NCBI RefSeq assembly: GCF_003123685.1
Contig: NZ_QCYJ01000175.1
Coordinates: 1 to 64,000 of the forward strand
Direction: 5' to 3'
DNA length: 64,000 nt
Origin: Nocardia aurea
GTDB taxonomy: Bacteria; Actinomycetota; Actinomycetes; Mycobacteriales; Mycobacteriaceae
Shown here: positions 35,872 to 44,923 of the stretch, in pieces
Layout of the letters: every line of letters starts with the position of its first letter
How positions within the stretch are numbered: position 1 is the first letter of the stretch
Notes under the pieces: generated by a model
The model's database searches: none
What the model was told of the DNA's origin: nothing
The model's input: only the letters and a program-made list of their open reading frames with translations
Made by a program: the position numbers and the translations under genes

Positions 35872-37417
35872 ACGGCCCGCGGCGCGAGGCGGCCGTGTCG
35901 AGGGCGGTGAACGCCGCCGCGGCCAGGATCAGGATCGCCGAAATCAGCAGTGCCACATCGAGTCCGTGGTGGAAGGCGACCTTTCCGGTCTCCAGCACCT
36001 CCGACACCTTCGACGCGTACCGGAGGTAGGCGGTGATGTCGACACCTTCGGGGATGCGGCCGCGTTCGACGGCATCGATGGCATCGGGCTGCAACTCGGC
36101 GGGCAATCCCAATTCGCTCATCCGCGTCCGCAGATCGGAGGTGAGGAACGAATTCACCACCGCTCCGAGCACGGCGACACCGACCGCCGAACCGACCTGG
36201 CGCATCGTGTTGGTCACCGCGGCGGCCATCCCCGAATGCCGCGCGGGTACCCCGGACAGCACGGACGAGGTCAACGGCACGACGGCGAGACCGAATCCGG
36301 CCCCGGCCACCGCCATCGCCGCCGCGAGCGGCAGATCGTGCAGTGGGCCCGCGAGAACCCGTCGGGTCAGCAGGATCCCGCACGCCCCGACAACGCAACC
36401 GATGATCATCGGACCGTGCGCGCCGCGTCGCGCCACCCACGAACCCGCCGCCAGCGATCCGCCGACGATCGCGACGGCCATCGGCGCGAACACGACCGCG
36501 GTGCGCGCGCCCGAATAGGACTGCATCACTTGCAGATACAGCGCGGTGAAGAAGAAGATCGAGAATATGCCGAAATAGAGGGCGAAGGCGACGACGAGCG
36601 CGCCGCGCACCGCGGGCGGGCGCAGATACTGGAAATCTAGCAGGGGAGCGCGAGCCCGCGATTCGACGGCGACGAAACCGGCGAAGGCGATCGCGCCGAA
36701 TGCGAACAACGACAGCACCGGGGCCGTGGTGTATCCCCGATCCGCGCCCGCGGTCGCGGCGTAGATCACCGCCGCCAGGAATGTCGCGCCGAGCAGTAGG
36801 CCGGCACGGTCGAAGGGGCCCGGATTCGGATCGAGACTCTCCGGGACCGACCACGCCGCGGCGGCCAGCGCCCCCGCGCCGATGATCAGATTGAACCAGA
36901 AGATCGAGCGCCAGCCGTAGGCGTCGACCAGCGCGGCGCCCACCACCGGTCCGGCCGCCAGCGCCAGTCCCGACACCGCCGCCCATACCCCGATCGCCCT
37001 CGCGCGTGCCCGCTCCCGCGGGAAGATATGCCGCAGCACCGAGAGGGTGCCTGGTTCGGAGGCGGCGGCGCCGACCCCCATGACGGCTCGACCGGCGATG
37101 AGCGCGGGCGTGCTCGCCGCGAGTGCCGCGATCACCGATCCGGCGCAGAAGACGACGAGTCCGACGATCATGACCCGCTTGCGCCCCCAACGGTCACCGA
37201 GTGATCCGCCGGCGAGCATCAGACCGGCGAAGACCACCGTGTAGGCGTTGACCACCCATTGCAGCAGGACCACGTCGGCACCCAGCTCGCGCCGGATATC
37301 ACCGAGCGCGACGCTGACGACGGTGGTGTCGAGGAAGGTGACGAACAGCACGGTGGTGACCGCCGCCAGCGCGATCCGCGGTCGTGCCGTGCCCGGCGCG
37401 TCGTCCGTCGACCCCAC
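35858..37417 (-). CDS. DHA2-type MFS exporter
   Basis: The 519-residue 14-helix MFS transporter has FLDTTVVSVALGDIRRELG in helix 1, GGSLGDRWGRKRVMIVG between helices 2 and 3, and GRAVMGVGAAASEPGTLSVL as the antiporter-type motif. The GTG at 37417 (VGSTDDAPGT) is a best guess; in-frame sequence upstream is open for about 50 more codons, and no good RBS was found. It is divergent from the diiron oxygenase gene, so it may export that enzyme's product. Confidence 0.85.
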   Translation of the reverse strand: MGSTDDAPGTARPRIALAAVTTVLFVTFLDTTVVSVALGDIRRELGADVVLLQWVVNAYTVVFAGLMLAGGSLGDRWGRKRVMIVGLVVFCAGSVIAALAASTPALIAGRAVMGVGAAASEPGTLSVLRHIFPRERARARAIGVWAAVSGLALAAGPVVGAALVDAYGWRSIFWFNLIIGAGALAAAAWSVPESLDPNPGPFDRAGLLLGATFLAAVIYAATAGADRGYTTAPVLSLFAFGAIAFAGFVAVESRARAPLLDFQYLRPPAVRGALVVAFALYFGIFSIFFFTALYLQVMQSYSGARTAVVFAPMAVAIVGGSLAAGSWVARRGAHGPMIIGCVVGACGILLTRRVLAGPLHDLPLAAAMAVAGAGFGLAVVPLTSSVLSGVPARHSGMAAAVTNTMRQVGSAVGVAVLGAVVNSFLTSDLRTRMSELGLPAELQPDAIDAVERGRIPEGVDITAYLRYASKVSEVLETGKVAFHHGLDVALLISAILILAAAAFTALDTAASRRGPFSSP

Positions 37418-37747
37418 CCGCACAGGGTACTGGCCGAAGTCGTCGGTCGGAGCTACCGTGTCGGGCAGCGTCACCGTACCGGCGAGTCGAAGTAGGGTTG
37501 TCGTGGTCGCCTCGGCGCGTCCGCGCAGTTCGGGGCGGTGATCGCCGCCCCGGAGGGCGTCCGGCACGGCTCGTCCGGGGGTCGTCCGAATCGCCTGCCG
37601 GGATGCGTCACAAGGCGTTGTGAATTACTCCAGCAGTTTCGGAACGCGTATTCATCTTTTCCATCGGCGCGAGAATCCGTAGCTTGCGCCGCCGGTGTCG
37701 ACTTATCGTGGACCGGCGTCTCATCGACGAGGTGACAAGGAGTGGGA
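37418..37747. other. Divergent spacer upstream of diiron oxygenase gene
   Basis: The 330-base spacer separates the MFS and AurF-like genes. Its MFS-proximal part may encode extra N-terminal residues of the transporter. The part from 37600 on is less GC-rich and contains a perfect palindrome, listed next. Confidence 0.5.
37608..37623. promoter_or_regulatory. Perfect palindrome TCACAA-GGCG-TTGTGA
   Basis: A 6-4-6 inverted repeat lies in the spacer between the divergent MFS and diiron oxygenase genes, a usual place for an operator. The binding protein is unknown. Confidence 0.45.
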
Positions 37748-38635
37748 ATGACGGTTTCAGACAGTAACTCGCTATTCGAGGACCTGCTGGTCTCGGCGAA
37801 CCGACTGTCCTTCGATCCCCGAAACCCGGCTGTCTACGAGGTCGATCTCGATAACGAGGGTTCGTACGGAATGTCGCCCGAGTGGTCGCCGCTGTTCGGG
37901 ACCCGGACCTGGGCGTCCATGTCGGAAGCCGAGCGGTCAGAGCTCACCAGAAGTGAGGTCGCTCAGTATCTGGGCGTCGGTATCTGGCTCGAATTGGGAC
38001 TGCAGGTGGCACTGTTGCGGCGCAATCACAGCGCCGATCCGTCCCGGGCCGACGTCAGATTCCTGCTGAACGAATGCGCGGACGAGAATCTGCATTCGTT
38101 GATGTTCGTCAACGCCATCAGCAGTATCGGTGCGCGGTTCTACCGGCGGGACCGGTCGTTCGGTATTTTCGGCTGGCTGTTCCGCACCTTCGCCTGGTCG
38201 GAGGTGGCCTACGGAATCATTCTCGCGGGCGAAGAGATGTTCGACGTCATGCAGCGCGACTGGATGGCGAGCGAGGATGTCGCCGCCCCGATTCGCCGGA
38301 CTTCGTATATCCATGTCGTCGAGGAATCCAGGCATATGCCGTTCGCGCGGCGAAATATCCGTGATTGCCTCGCGGGCGCGTCGGCGTTGCGACGATCGTT
38401 CAGCTCGCTGATCATCGCGATCGGAACCCATATCATCGCCAAGGGCCTGATCAACCGCCGGGTCTACGAAGACCTGGGATTCGACTGGGATGTCGTGAAG
38501 CGTGAGATCGACGGCAACGAGCATCACCGGATGATGTTCCGGAAAGCGGCCGAGCCGTTCATCGAATTCTTGAGCAAAGAAGGTCTGCTGACAGGCGGCG
38601 CTCGATGGATCTACCGCAAGTCGAACCTTCTCTAG
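37748..38635 (+). CDS. AurF-like diiron oxygenase
   Basis: The 295-residue protein fits the family of p-aminobenzoate N-oxygenase AurF. Candidate iron ligands are Glu in WLELGLQ, Glu and His in DENLHS (ExxH), Glu in AGEEMFD, and HVVEESRH (HxxxExxH), matching the seven-ligand AurF pattern. AAGGAG at 37737-37742 favours the ATG at 37748 over a GTG six bases earlier. AurF proteins oxidise aryl amines to nitro groups; other members have other reactions, so the substrate is open. The ferredoxin-reductase fusion 14 bases downstream is its likely electron source. Confidence 0.88.
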   Translation: MTVSDSNSLFEDLLVSANRLSFDPRNPAVYEVDLDNEGSYGMSPEWSPLFGTRTWASMSEAERSELTRSEVAQYLGVGIWLELGLQVALLRRNHSADPSRADVRFLLNECADENLHSLMFVNAISSIGARFYRRDRSFGIFGWLFRTFAWSEVAYGIILAGEEMFDVMQRDWMASEDVAAPIRRTSYIHVVEESRHMPFARRNIRDCLAGASALRRSFSSLIIAIGTHIIAKGLINRRVYEDLGFDWDVVKREIDGNEHHRMMFRKAAEPFIEFLSKEGLLTGGARWIYRKSNLL

Positions 38636-38649
38636 AAATGTGAGCGATC

Positions 38650-40065
38650 TTGACCCACGTTATTCTGGGCCACTGCTGCAAGGATGCGTCGTGCGTGCGG
38701 GTCTGCCCGCAGAACTGCATCCATCCGGCTCCGGGCGAGGTCGGGTTCGACACCGCGGAGACGTTGTTCATCGACCCGCGGTCGTGCATCGACTGCACCG
38801 CGTGCGTGGAGGCGTGCCCGGCTTCGGCGATCAAGCCCGCACGTGACCTCACGCCGCTCGAGCAGCGTGACGCCCGCCGCAACGAGGCGTTCTTCCTCGG
38901 CAGGACGATCATGTCCGGCGTTCCCGCGTCCAGGGATCCCGACCGCAAGGCACTCGGCAGCCCCGGCGGACGCCTGAGCATCGCCGTCGTCGGCTCCGGC
39001 CCGGCCGCGCTGTATTCGGTCCGCGAGATTCTGCAGCGATCGGGTTCGGTTCGCGTCACCGTATTCGAGAAATTCGGCGAGACCGGCGGTCTGCTGCGTC
39101 GCGGGGTTTCCCGTCATCATCCGCGAGTGCGCGAGATGGATCGGTTGTACGACGTGCCGTTCAAGGACGATCGCGTCTCGGTCGTCTACGAGACCGAAGT
39201 CGGCGTCGACGTCTCGATCGAAGATCTCCGGCGAGATTTCGATGCCGTGATACTCGCCTGCGGCGCTTCCGAGCCCCGGTCGTTCGGACCGGCGGATCCT
39301 GAGCTTTCCGGCCGTTTCTACCAGGCCATCGATATTCTCTCCTCCGACAACCGAGGTCTTCCCGTTCCGATTCGTCCCGAAGGGCTCGGCCCGCGCTGTC
39401 TGGTCGTCGGCGCGGGGAATGTCGCACTGGATATCGTCCGATATATCGCCGAACGCGGCGGCGCGGATCCGGTCGACGACGCGGTGACCGATGTGGTGAT
39501 TCTGGCGCGGTCGAATCGCGTGGCTTTCACTCCCGCCGCGTTCGACGAGATCGCGGATCTGGATAATGTCGACCTCGCCATAGATCGAGCCGGAACTTCG
39601 GTGGACATATTCGGCTCCGGCCGTTTTCTCAGGGATGTGCCCGGACTGGGTTCGGTGGACCTCTCGGATCCCGACGATATCGCGGCGAAACCCGGACAGG
39701 TCCGGGTGACGTTCTCCTTCGGAAACGAAGTCGTGGATATCGGGCATTCGGACCGGGGCATGGCCCGCATCGTCACCGCATCGGGGCGAGTATTCGAGTC
39801 GAGTTCCGTTATCGGTGCGGCGGGATTCCGAATGAAGGAAATGGACGGCGTTTTCATCGACGAGAACGGCGTGGTGCTCAATCGCCGCGGACGGGTGATC
39901 TCTCCCCGAACGGGCGGCGCCGTCGAAGGACTGTACGTGACCGGTTGGGCGAAACGCGGTTCGACCGGTGGAATCGGTGACAACCGGGTGTGCGCGGAAG
40001 AAACCGTCGCGCAGTTGGCCACGGATCTCGCGCGTATGTCACCCGACGCGCTGTTCGAACGGTGA
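38650..40065 (+). CDS. Ferredoxin-ferredoxin reductase fusion (FprB type)
   Basis: The 471-residue protein starts at TTG, the only start codon in frame. Residues 1-60 are a bacterial ferredoxin with CCKDASCVRVCP and CIDCTACVEACP, enough for one [3Fe-4S] or [4Fe-4S] plus one [4Fe-4S] cluster. Residues about 95-465 are an adrenodoxin-reductase-like flavoprotein with FAD site VVGSGPAALYSV, NADP site VVGAGNVALDIVRY and the C-terminal TGWAKRGSTGGIG. It passes electrons from NADPH through FAD to the clusters. Only 14 bases separate it from the diiron oxygenase gene, so they likely form a two-gene operon. Confidence 0.9.
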   Translation: MTHVILGHCCKDASCVRVCPQNCIHPAPGEVGFDTAETLFIDPRSCIDCTACVEACPASAIKPARDLTPLEQRDARRNEAFFLGRTIMSGVPASRDPDRKALGSPGGRLSIAVVGSGPAALYSVREILQRSGSVRVTVFEKFGETGGLLRRGVSRHHPRVREMDRLYDVPFKDDRVSVVYETEVGVDVSIEDLRRDFDAVILACGASEPRSFGPADPELSGRFYQAIDILSSDNRGLPVPIRPEGLGPRCLVVGAGNVALDIVRYIAERGGADPVDDAVTDVVILARSNRVAFTPAAFDEIADLDNVDLAIDRAGTSVDIFGSGRFLRDVPGLGSVDLSDPDDIAAKPGQVRVTFSFGNEVVDIGHSDRGMARIVTASGRVFESSSVIGAAGFRMKEMDGVFIDENGVVLNRRGRVISPRTGGAVEGLYVTGWAKRGSTGGIGDNRVCAEETVAQLATDLARMSPDALFER

Positions 40066-40085
40066 CCGATCACCGAGTCGCGGGC

Positions 40086-40105
40086 GAATATCCGCGGCGA
40101 TATTC
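40086..40105. terminator. Possible hairpin between convergent genes
   Basis: The stem GAATATC/GATATTC (7 bp) has a GC loop, lying between the ferredoxin reductase and PucR-type gene ends. It is weak and AT-rich. Confidence 0.35.
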
Positions 40106-40156
40106 TGCGCGGGTCCGGATTCGTGGTGTTCGACCGGATCCGGATTCACTCGTCGA

Positions 40157-41410
40157 TCAGGTCTGACCGGGGTCGTTGCGTCCGTGGTCGTAGGCGAGCA
40201 GGGCGATGGCCGCCCGGCAGATTCCGGTGGAGGTCGCCAGATCGATCGTCGTCAGCTGTGCGACACGCCGGAGCCGATGGTCGACGGTATTGGGATGCAC
40301 GTAGAGCCTGCGGGCGGTGCGTTGCCGGTTCATGTCGTTGGCGAGGTAGGCCCGCACGGTGTCGAGAAGTTCGGGATAGCTGCGCAGCGGATCCAGGATG
40401 GTGGCGATCCGCCTGGTCACCGATCCGCCCCGGGTGAGTTGGAACTCGATGTCGAGATCCGACATGTGGTACAGACCGGGCGCACGCTGGCCTGCGTGGA
40501 TCAGGGTCAGCAGTTCGTGCGCCTGATCGGCCGATTCCGGTATCTGCTCGGTGCCACTGATGACGACGGTCGCGGTGAGCGTGACCTCGGCGGATTCGGA
40601 GAGTTCGGCCAGGGTGTCGGCCTCGAATATCGGGCCGTTCTCGTCACCGAGCGGGACGAGCAGCGTGCCGCCGGTCGCGCTGAGTACAGCGAGTGCGTGG
40701 GGGGAGAAGACCGTCGCTATCGCGGCCCGGAGTCGGCGGAGTCGGCGACGAGCCGCGACCGTGGCGGTCATGCTCACATCGTCGTCGTCGGGTATCGACA
40801 GCGCCACCACCTGGTAGGAGTCGGCGACGTGCACACCGGCCTGGCGTGAGAGCGCGGCGCTGCCCCGGCCGCTGAGCAGAGCCGAGGCCAGGGTCTCGGC
40901 CGCGGAATGCTGTTCCTTCGCGACCAGGAGTTGTTCGGCGACGTAGGCGTCGGAGGCGCCCGCGATGATCGCGTTGAGCATCTCGAGCATGAGATCGCCC
41001 GCGATCAGCAGTTCGTCGACGTCGGCTGCCTTCGCGGGCGCGGTCACCAGTCCGAACGCGACCCGCACGCCTTCGTGGCAGGCACGCAGGACGGTGCTGA
41101 GCGGCACGCCGTCGTGTGCCCACTGGGTCGCGGCCTCGCAGACGACGCCCAACTGGTCGGGGCCGGGTACTTCGCGCTTGTCCAGCATCTCGGTGACGAG
41201 TTCGAGGCAGGTCCGGGTGAGCTGGGTGACGTCCTCGCGCAGCTGCTCGGCGGGCAGCGGGCCGGACGGGGTCACCGAGGTTTGGAAGGATCGGAGCACG
41301 TGTTCGGCGATCCGGTCCGCGTTGCGCAGCGGTGTCGATGCCGCTCGACCGCCGATTCGCAGTACCGAGCGGGACCGACCGTGGGGCCGGTGCGTCGTGG
41401 AGAAGGTCAT
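40157..41410 (-). CDS. PucR/CdaR-type transcriptional regulator
   Basis: The 417-residue protein has a helical N-terminal half (about residues 25-200), a degenerate GGDEF-like middle region and the PucR C-terminal helix-turn-helix (LLDTVRAYLANDMNRQRTARRLYVHPNTVDHRLRRV, shown in part: TARRLYVHPNTVDHRL). ATG at 41410 is used; GGGAG lies nine bases upstream and further upstream sequence is not protein-like. It converges on the oxygenase-reductase operon. Targets are unknown; PucR-type regulators often sense metabolites. Confidence 0.9.
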   Translation of the reverse strand: MTFSTTHRPHGRSRSVLRIGGRAASTPLRNADRIAEHVLRSFQTSVTPSGPLPAEQLREDVTQLTRTCLELVTEMLDKREVPGPDQLGVVCEAATQWAHDGVPLSTVLRACHEGVRVAFGLVTAPAKAADVDELLIAGDLMLEMLNAIIAGASDAYVAEQLLVAKEQHSAAETLASALLSGRGSAALSRQAGVHVADSYQVVALSIPDDDDVSMTATVAARRRLRRLRAAIATVFSPHALAVLSATGGTLLVPLGDENGPIFEADTLAELSESAEVTLTATVVISGTEQIPESADQAHELLTLIHAGQRAPGLYHMSDLDIEFQLTRGGSVTRRIATILDPLRSYPELLDTVRAYLANDMNRQRTARRLYVHPNTVDHRLRRVAQLTTIDLATSTGICRAAIALLAYDHGRNDPGQT

Positions 41411-41510
41411 GACGTGTCGCTCCCATGCCGTGCGGGCGTGCCAACCTGTGCCCGAATGGTTCGGATCACGCGAAAGTGCCGATGAACGCGCGCCGCGAAT
41501 GCGGACACGA

Positions 41511-41768
41511 TCACCCTGCGCAGTCTGACCTGAGAGTCGCCTCGGATTCGCGCTCGACCTCGGCGACGTCGAGTATGGAAACTGCATTCTCTCTGGGGAG
41601 AATATAACAGTCCGATCCCAGAACGTACAGGGCCTGGGGAGAACTGTGTTCCGGGTTGCCCGAAGGTGCTTCGGCGCAGTTGGGACCGCATTCACCCCGC
41701 GTGTCCCTCGGCGTCGATGTTTGCCGGCCCGCGCCTGCGGCCGTGTTCGCCGCGGCGGTTTGAGTCAT
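41511..41768 (-). CDS. Possible small Cys-containing protein
   Basis: An 85-residue frame begins MTQTAAANTAAGAG. The first half is polar, with CGPNC, and the second half is protein-like (ALYVLGSDCYILPREN, VSILDVAEVERESEA). Codon use is plausible but no RBS is obvious. It lies upstream of and in the same direction as the PucR-type gene, 100 bases away, and a 9-bp inverted repeat sits 54 bases upstream of its start. I do not recognise it. Confidence 0.4.
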   Translation of the reverse strand: MTQTAAANTAAGAGRQTSTPRDTRGECGPNCAEAPSGNPEHSSPQALYVLGSDCYILPRENAVSILDVAEVERESEATLRSDCAG

Positions 41769-41821
41769 TGCGAGAAAGATGTACTGACTATTCCATCGTG
41801 TGGCAGCTGCGGGTATGTCCG

Positions 41822-41844
41822 ATATGAGAACGACATTCTCATAT
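41822..41844. promoter_or_regulatory. AT-rich inverted repeat, operator or terminator
   Basis: ATATGAGAA-CGACA-TTCTCATAT is a perfect 9-5-9 inverted repeat. It covers the stop codon of the TMEM143-like gene and stands in the promoter position of the next small frame. There is no T-run, so an operator seems as likely as a terminator. Confidence 0.5.
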
Positions 41845-43101
41845 GCTTTGTACGCGCTCGCTGTCCGATAGCGCCGCGGTCGACGGGTCGGGACCGAACA
41901 CGTCGTCCCAGTGCCGATCCAGCCGCTGTCGCGCCTGCGACACCGCCACCGCGCCGAGTCCGCCGTGCTCGTCCTCGGCGAGCAGGTCCAGCCTCCGCAG
42001 TGTGCTCAGGCCGTCGCGGATCTCGAAATCGAAGGTGGTGTCCCACCGCTGCCGGAACCAGCTCTCGATCCGCTGATCGAGTTCGGCGGCGGTGAGCGGT
42101 CGCTCGGCGGTGCGGAGGAAGTGGTAGGCCAGCACGGTTTCCTTCACCTCGGATTCCTCGGCGGCACCGAGCAGATGGTGGAACACCCCGGCGTCGTTGT
42201 CCAGATTGCGGAAGTAGAGGTGTTCCGACAGCGTCTTCATCAGCTCGATCTTGCGGTTCTTGAACTTGGAGAACTGCCGCACCAGATAGCCGCCGAAGGC
42301 CGCCAGCCCGGCGCCGAGGGTGACGAGCGCGGTCTGATCCAGTCGCACCGATTCCTCACGCAGACCGACCCAGAACGCGAGCAACAACACCAGCAGTCCC
42401 AGCGAGGCGACCAACTTGGTGACCAGCACGATGATCCCCGAGATCACCGCGGGCACGCCGATCAGCAACTTGTCCAGCGGTCTCATCCGCACGCGGACGC
42501 GCGGATACAGCATTTCGAGGTCGTTTCTCGGGACATTCTGGAACAGCTTGAGCAGAACGCCGCCGTTGGGCCGATCCCCGTCCGGCTCCGGTCGCTCGGT
42601 GAAGGCGATGTAGACCAGAACCTTGGAATAGCTGGTGAATTCGATGCTGCGTCGCCGCAACCCGTAGAGCGACTTCACCTGCTCGCTGCGCTGCGTCACT
42701 CCGCGCCGGAAGAACATCACGGTGTCGATATCGTCGTCGTCGACTTCCAGCCGCACCTTCACCAGGGAGTGTTCGGCGAAGGCGCGGTCGATCTCGGCGG
42801 CGTCGACGCGGGTGAAATCGGCCGCCTCGGCGAGCGCGACGAGTTCACGTTCGACGACCGCCCGCGCCGCCGCCCGGTCCCGCGCGGTCGCCGCGCGGAT
42901 CATCCGCACGTCCTCGGCCGGATCGACCAGTTGATAGGCATCGAGTACGGCGTCACCGCGCGCGTGGAATCCGTAGTGCACCAGGGCCGCCAGCAGACGC
43001 GCGAATTCCAGGAACGACTCGCGCTCCTCCTCGGGCCACTCCGCGGCGCACAGCGATATCACCGCGCTCTTGCGGAACGGCAGGAAGTGTTCGGTCTCCA
43101 T
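41839..43101 (-). CDS. TMEM143/DUF3754-type membrane protein
   Basis: The 420-residue protein has a soluble N-terminal part (residues 1-210, with FRRGVTQRSEQVKSLYGLRRRSIEF and KVLVYIAFTE). Two membrane helices follow at about 215-245 (LIGVPAVISGIIVLVTKLVASLGLLVLLLAF region) and 260-280, then a conserved segment FSKFKNRKIELMKTLSEHLYFRNLDND as in the DUF3754 family. ATG at 43101 is six bases after AAGGAG. The family is found from bacteria to mitochondria; its function is not established. Confidence 0.87.
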   Translation of the reverse strand: METEHFLPFRKSAVISLCAAEWPEEERESFLEFARLLAALVHYGFHARGDAVLDAYQLVDPAEDVRMIRAATARDRAAARAVVERELVALAEAADFTRVDAAEIDRAFAEHSLVKVRLEVDDDDIDTVMFFRRGVTQRSEQVKSLYGLRRRSIEFTSYSKVLVYIAFTERPEPDGDRPNGGVLLKLFQNVPRNDLEMLYPRVRVRMRPLDKLLIGVPAVISGIIVLVTKLVASLGLLVLLLAFWVGLREESVRLDQTALVTLGAGLAAFGGYLVRQFSKFKNRKIELMKTLSEHLYFRNLDNDAGVFHHLLGAAEESEVKETVLAYHFLRTAERPLTAAELDQRIESWFRQRWDTTFDFEIRDGLSTLRRLDLLAEDEHGGLGAVAVSQARQRLDRHWDDVFGPDPSTAALSDSERVQSI

Positions 43102-43222
43102 CGGCAACTCCTTTTCGGCGGGCGGGCCCGTCGGATTCCATCACGGCAGGACGCGGATGATCGACCGCCCCGTGACCGTTCGGAATCCCGCGACGGTGCG
43201 GGTGCTTCGGCGCCCCGCGATA

Positions 43223-44152
43223 TCAGTCGATGTTCGTCGGCGATCGGTGCGGTGACTCGGCCCACGGGGGCAGGGGTTCACGCGCGGAATACCACTGCTC
43301 CGGTACGCCGCGTAGTCGACCGCGCTGCCCGACGCCGGTCCGCGCCGCGACGATTCCGCCGACGATCGCGGCCGTCGTATCCACGTCACCGCCCGCCTCG
43401 ACGCACGCGAGTACGGCGGCCGGATAGTCGTCGAGGAAGGTCGCCGCCGCCCACAGCGTGAACGGCACCGTGTCCGCGGCGCTGACCTGCGCGCCGTTGC
43501 CGAGCTGATACGCCGCTTCGGCGACCGATCTGCCCAGTAGGCTCCCGGCACGTCGGATGCCGTCGGCGGTCCGCCCGTCGACCAGATACGGCTCGACCGC
43601 CCGCAGCAATTCGTCGGGCGCGCACGCCCCGGCACGTGTCGCCGCCGCGTGACTCGCCGCGACCGCGACCGCCATCGCGCCCACGATCGCTTCCGGATGC
43701 CGATGGGTGACCTCGGCGGACAGCGCGGCCTGCGCCGCCGCCCGGTCCGGGTCGCCCGCGAAATAAGCGCCGAGCGGCGCGACGCGCATCGCCGCGCCGT
43801 TGCCCCAGGATCCTCGCCCGTCGAAGCCCGCGCCCGCCGCTTCGGCCCACGGGCGTCCGTCGCGGATCTCGTGCAGCACGACGACCGTGCCCGCGCCGTA
43901 GCCGCGATAGGGCTCGCAGCGATCGGCGAACGCGGCGGCGAGCCTGTCCCGGTCGATCCGGTCGTGTTCGCGGAGTTCGACGTACACCGAACAGGCCATC
44001 TCGGTGTCGTCGGTCCACGGCCAGGGAGCCGCGGGCGGTCGGCCCGCGAGAAGTTCGGTCACGGAGCTGCCGGGGACGAAGAACTGAGCTCCCAGCGCGT
44101 CGCCGACGGACAGGCCGTCGAGGCTGTCACGGGCGGGATCGGTATTCGGCAT
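43223..44152 (-). CDS. ADP-ribosylglycohydrolase family protein
   Basis: The 309-residue all-helical ARH/DraG-fold protein has metal-binding segments LSVGDALGAQF, WTDDTEMA and GGDVDTTAAIVGG, which place two divalent metals at the active site. Such enzymes remove ADP-ribose from proteins or hydrolyse ADP-ribosylated small molecules. No ADP-ribosyltransferase gene is seen nearby. ATG at 44152 is used; RBS is weak. Confidence 0.9.
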   Translation of the reverse strand: MPNTDPARDSLDGLSVGDALGAQFFVPGSSVTELLAGRPPAAPWPWTDDTEMACSVYVELREHDRIDRDRLAAAFADRCEPYRGYGAGTVVVLHEIRDGRPWAEAAGAGFDGRGSWGNGAAMRVAPLGAYFAGDPDRAAAQAALSAEVTHRHPEAIVGAMAVAVAASHAAATRAGACAPDELLRAVEPYLVDGRTADGIRRAGSLLGRSVAEAAYQLGNGAQVSAADTVPFTLWAAATFLDDYPAAVLACVEAGGDVDTTAAIVGGIVAARTGVGQRGRLRGVPEQWYSAREPLPPWAESPHRSPTNID

Positions 44153-44245
44153 GCGGGGGTAATCCTGCCAAGCGGGACTGTCGTCCGCAAGACACTCGAT
44201 CAACGCGCGGAATCGTCGCGCGCCCACCGGTGCTCCGCCGCTCGT

Positions 44246-44923
44246 TCACCGCGCGGTATCGGCTCCCGCGCTCACGGCAGGGGCGAACAGGGGAGGGAGG
44301 TAGTGGATCATCAACGTCGACCAGGTGAGATGGGTGATCATCGGCGCTCGCACCCCGCCGGTCCAGCGGCGCTGCGCACCGAACAGGGCGCCCATCACGG
44401 CGGCGGCGAGGACGAGGGCGGGATTGCGGGTCGCTGCGGTGGTGCCCATGTAGACCAGGGTCGACACCGCGATCGGACGCTCGGGGACGGCGGCGTAGAC
44501 GGCGCCCCGGAAGAAGATCTCCTCGGCCGCGCCGTTGGCGAGTGTGATCAGCAGCACCGAGGGAGCCGGACCACGTTCGGCGTACTGGAGGACACCGGCG
44601 ATCGCGTTGCGCAGGAACGGGATCCGTCGGACGACCAGGGCGCAGCCGTAGAAGACGCCGAAAGCGCCGACCCCGATGACGACCGGAGTGAGCAGTTGCC
44701 GCTTCGACGGTTCGGCTGCGGGCGGTGTCGCGGCGAGGCCGCCGACGGCGAAGGTGGCGGCGGTGGCGAGGGTGAATCCGTAGAACTCGGCACTGTCGGG
44801 TCGCGAGGCCAGCGACGCGCCGAGCAACCCGGTGCCGACGCCCCAGACGCCCGCGGTCGCGAGCCGATACCGGTCGCGTCCGTCGATCATCCCGCGCCAC
44901 CGACGTCTCACGCTGCGATTCAT
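44246..44923 (-). CDS. CPBP-family intramembrane metalloprotease
   Basis: The 225-residue protein has about six membrane helices and the Abi/CPBP motifs AAEEIFFRGA (EExxxR) and HLTWS. Family members are Rce1-like intramembrane proteases, some linked to bacteriocin immunity; the role here is unknown. The ATG overlaps the stop of the upstream epimerase gene (ATGA), so the two genes are coupled. Confidence 0.88.
   Translation of the reverse strand: MNRSVRRRWRGMIDGRDRYRLATAGVWGVGTGLLGASLASRPDSAEFYGFTLATAATFAVGGLAATPPAAEPSKRQLLTPVVIGVGAFGVFYGCALVVRRIPFLRNAIAGVLQYAERGPAPSVLLITLANGAAEEIFFRGAVYAAVPERPIAVSTLVYMGTTAATRNPALVLAAAVMGALFGAQRRWTGGVRAPMITHLTWSTLMIHYLPPLFAPAVSAGADTAR

Noticed and set aside
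40644..41444. 266-codon minus-strand frame inside the PucR-type gene
   Set aside because: Its Arg/Pro-rich product is a frame shadow; the PucR frame contains a recognisable helix-turn-helix.
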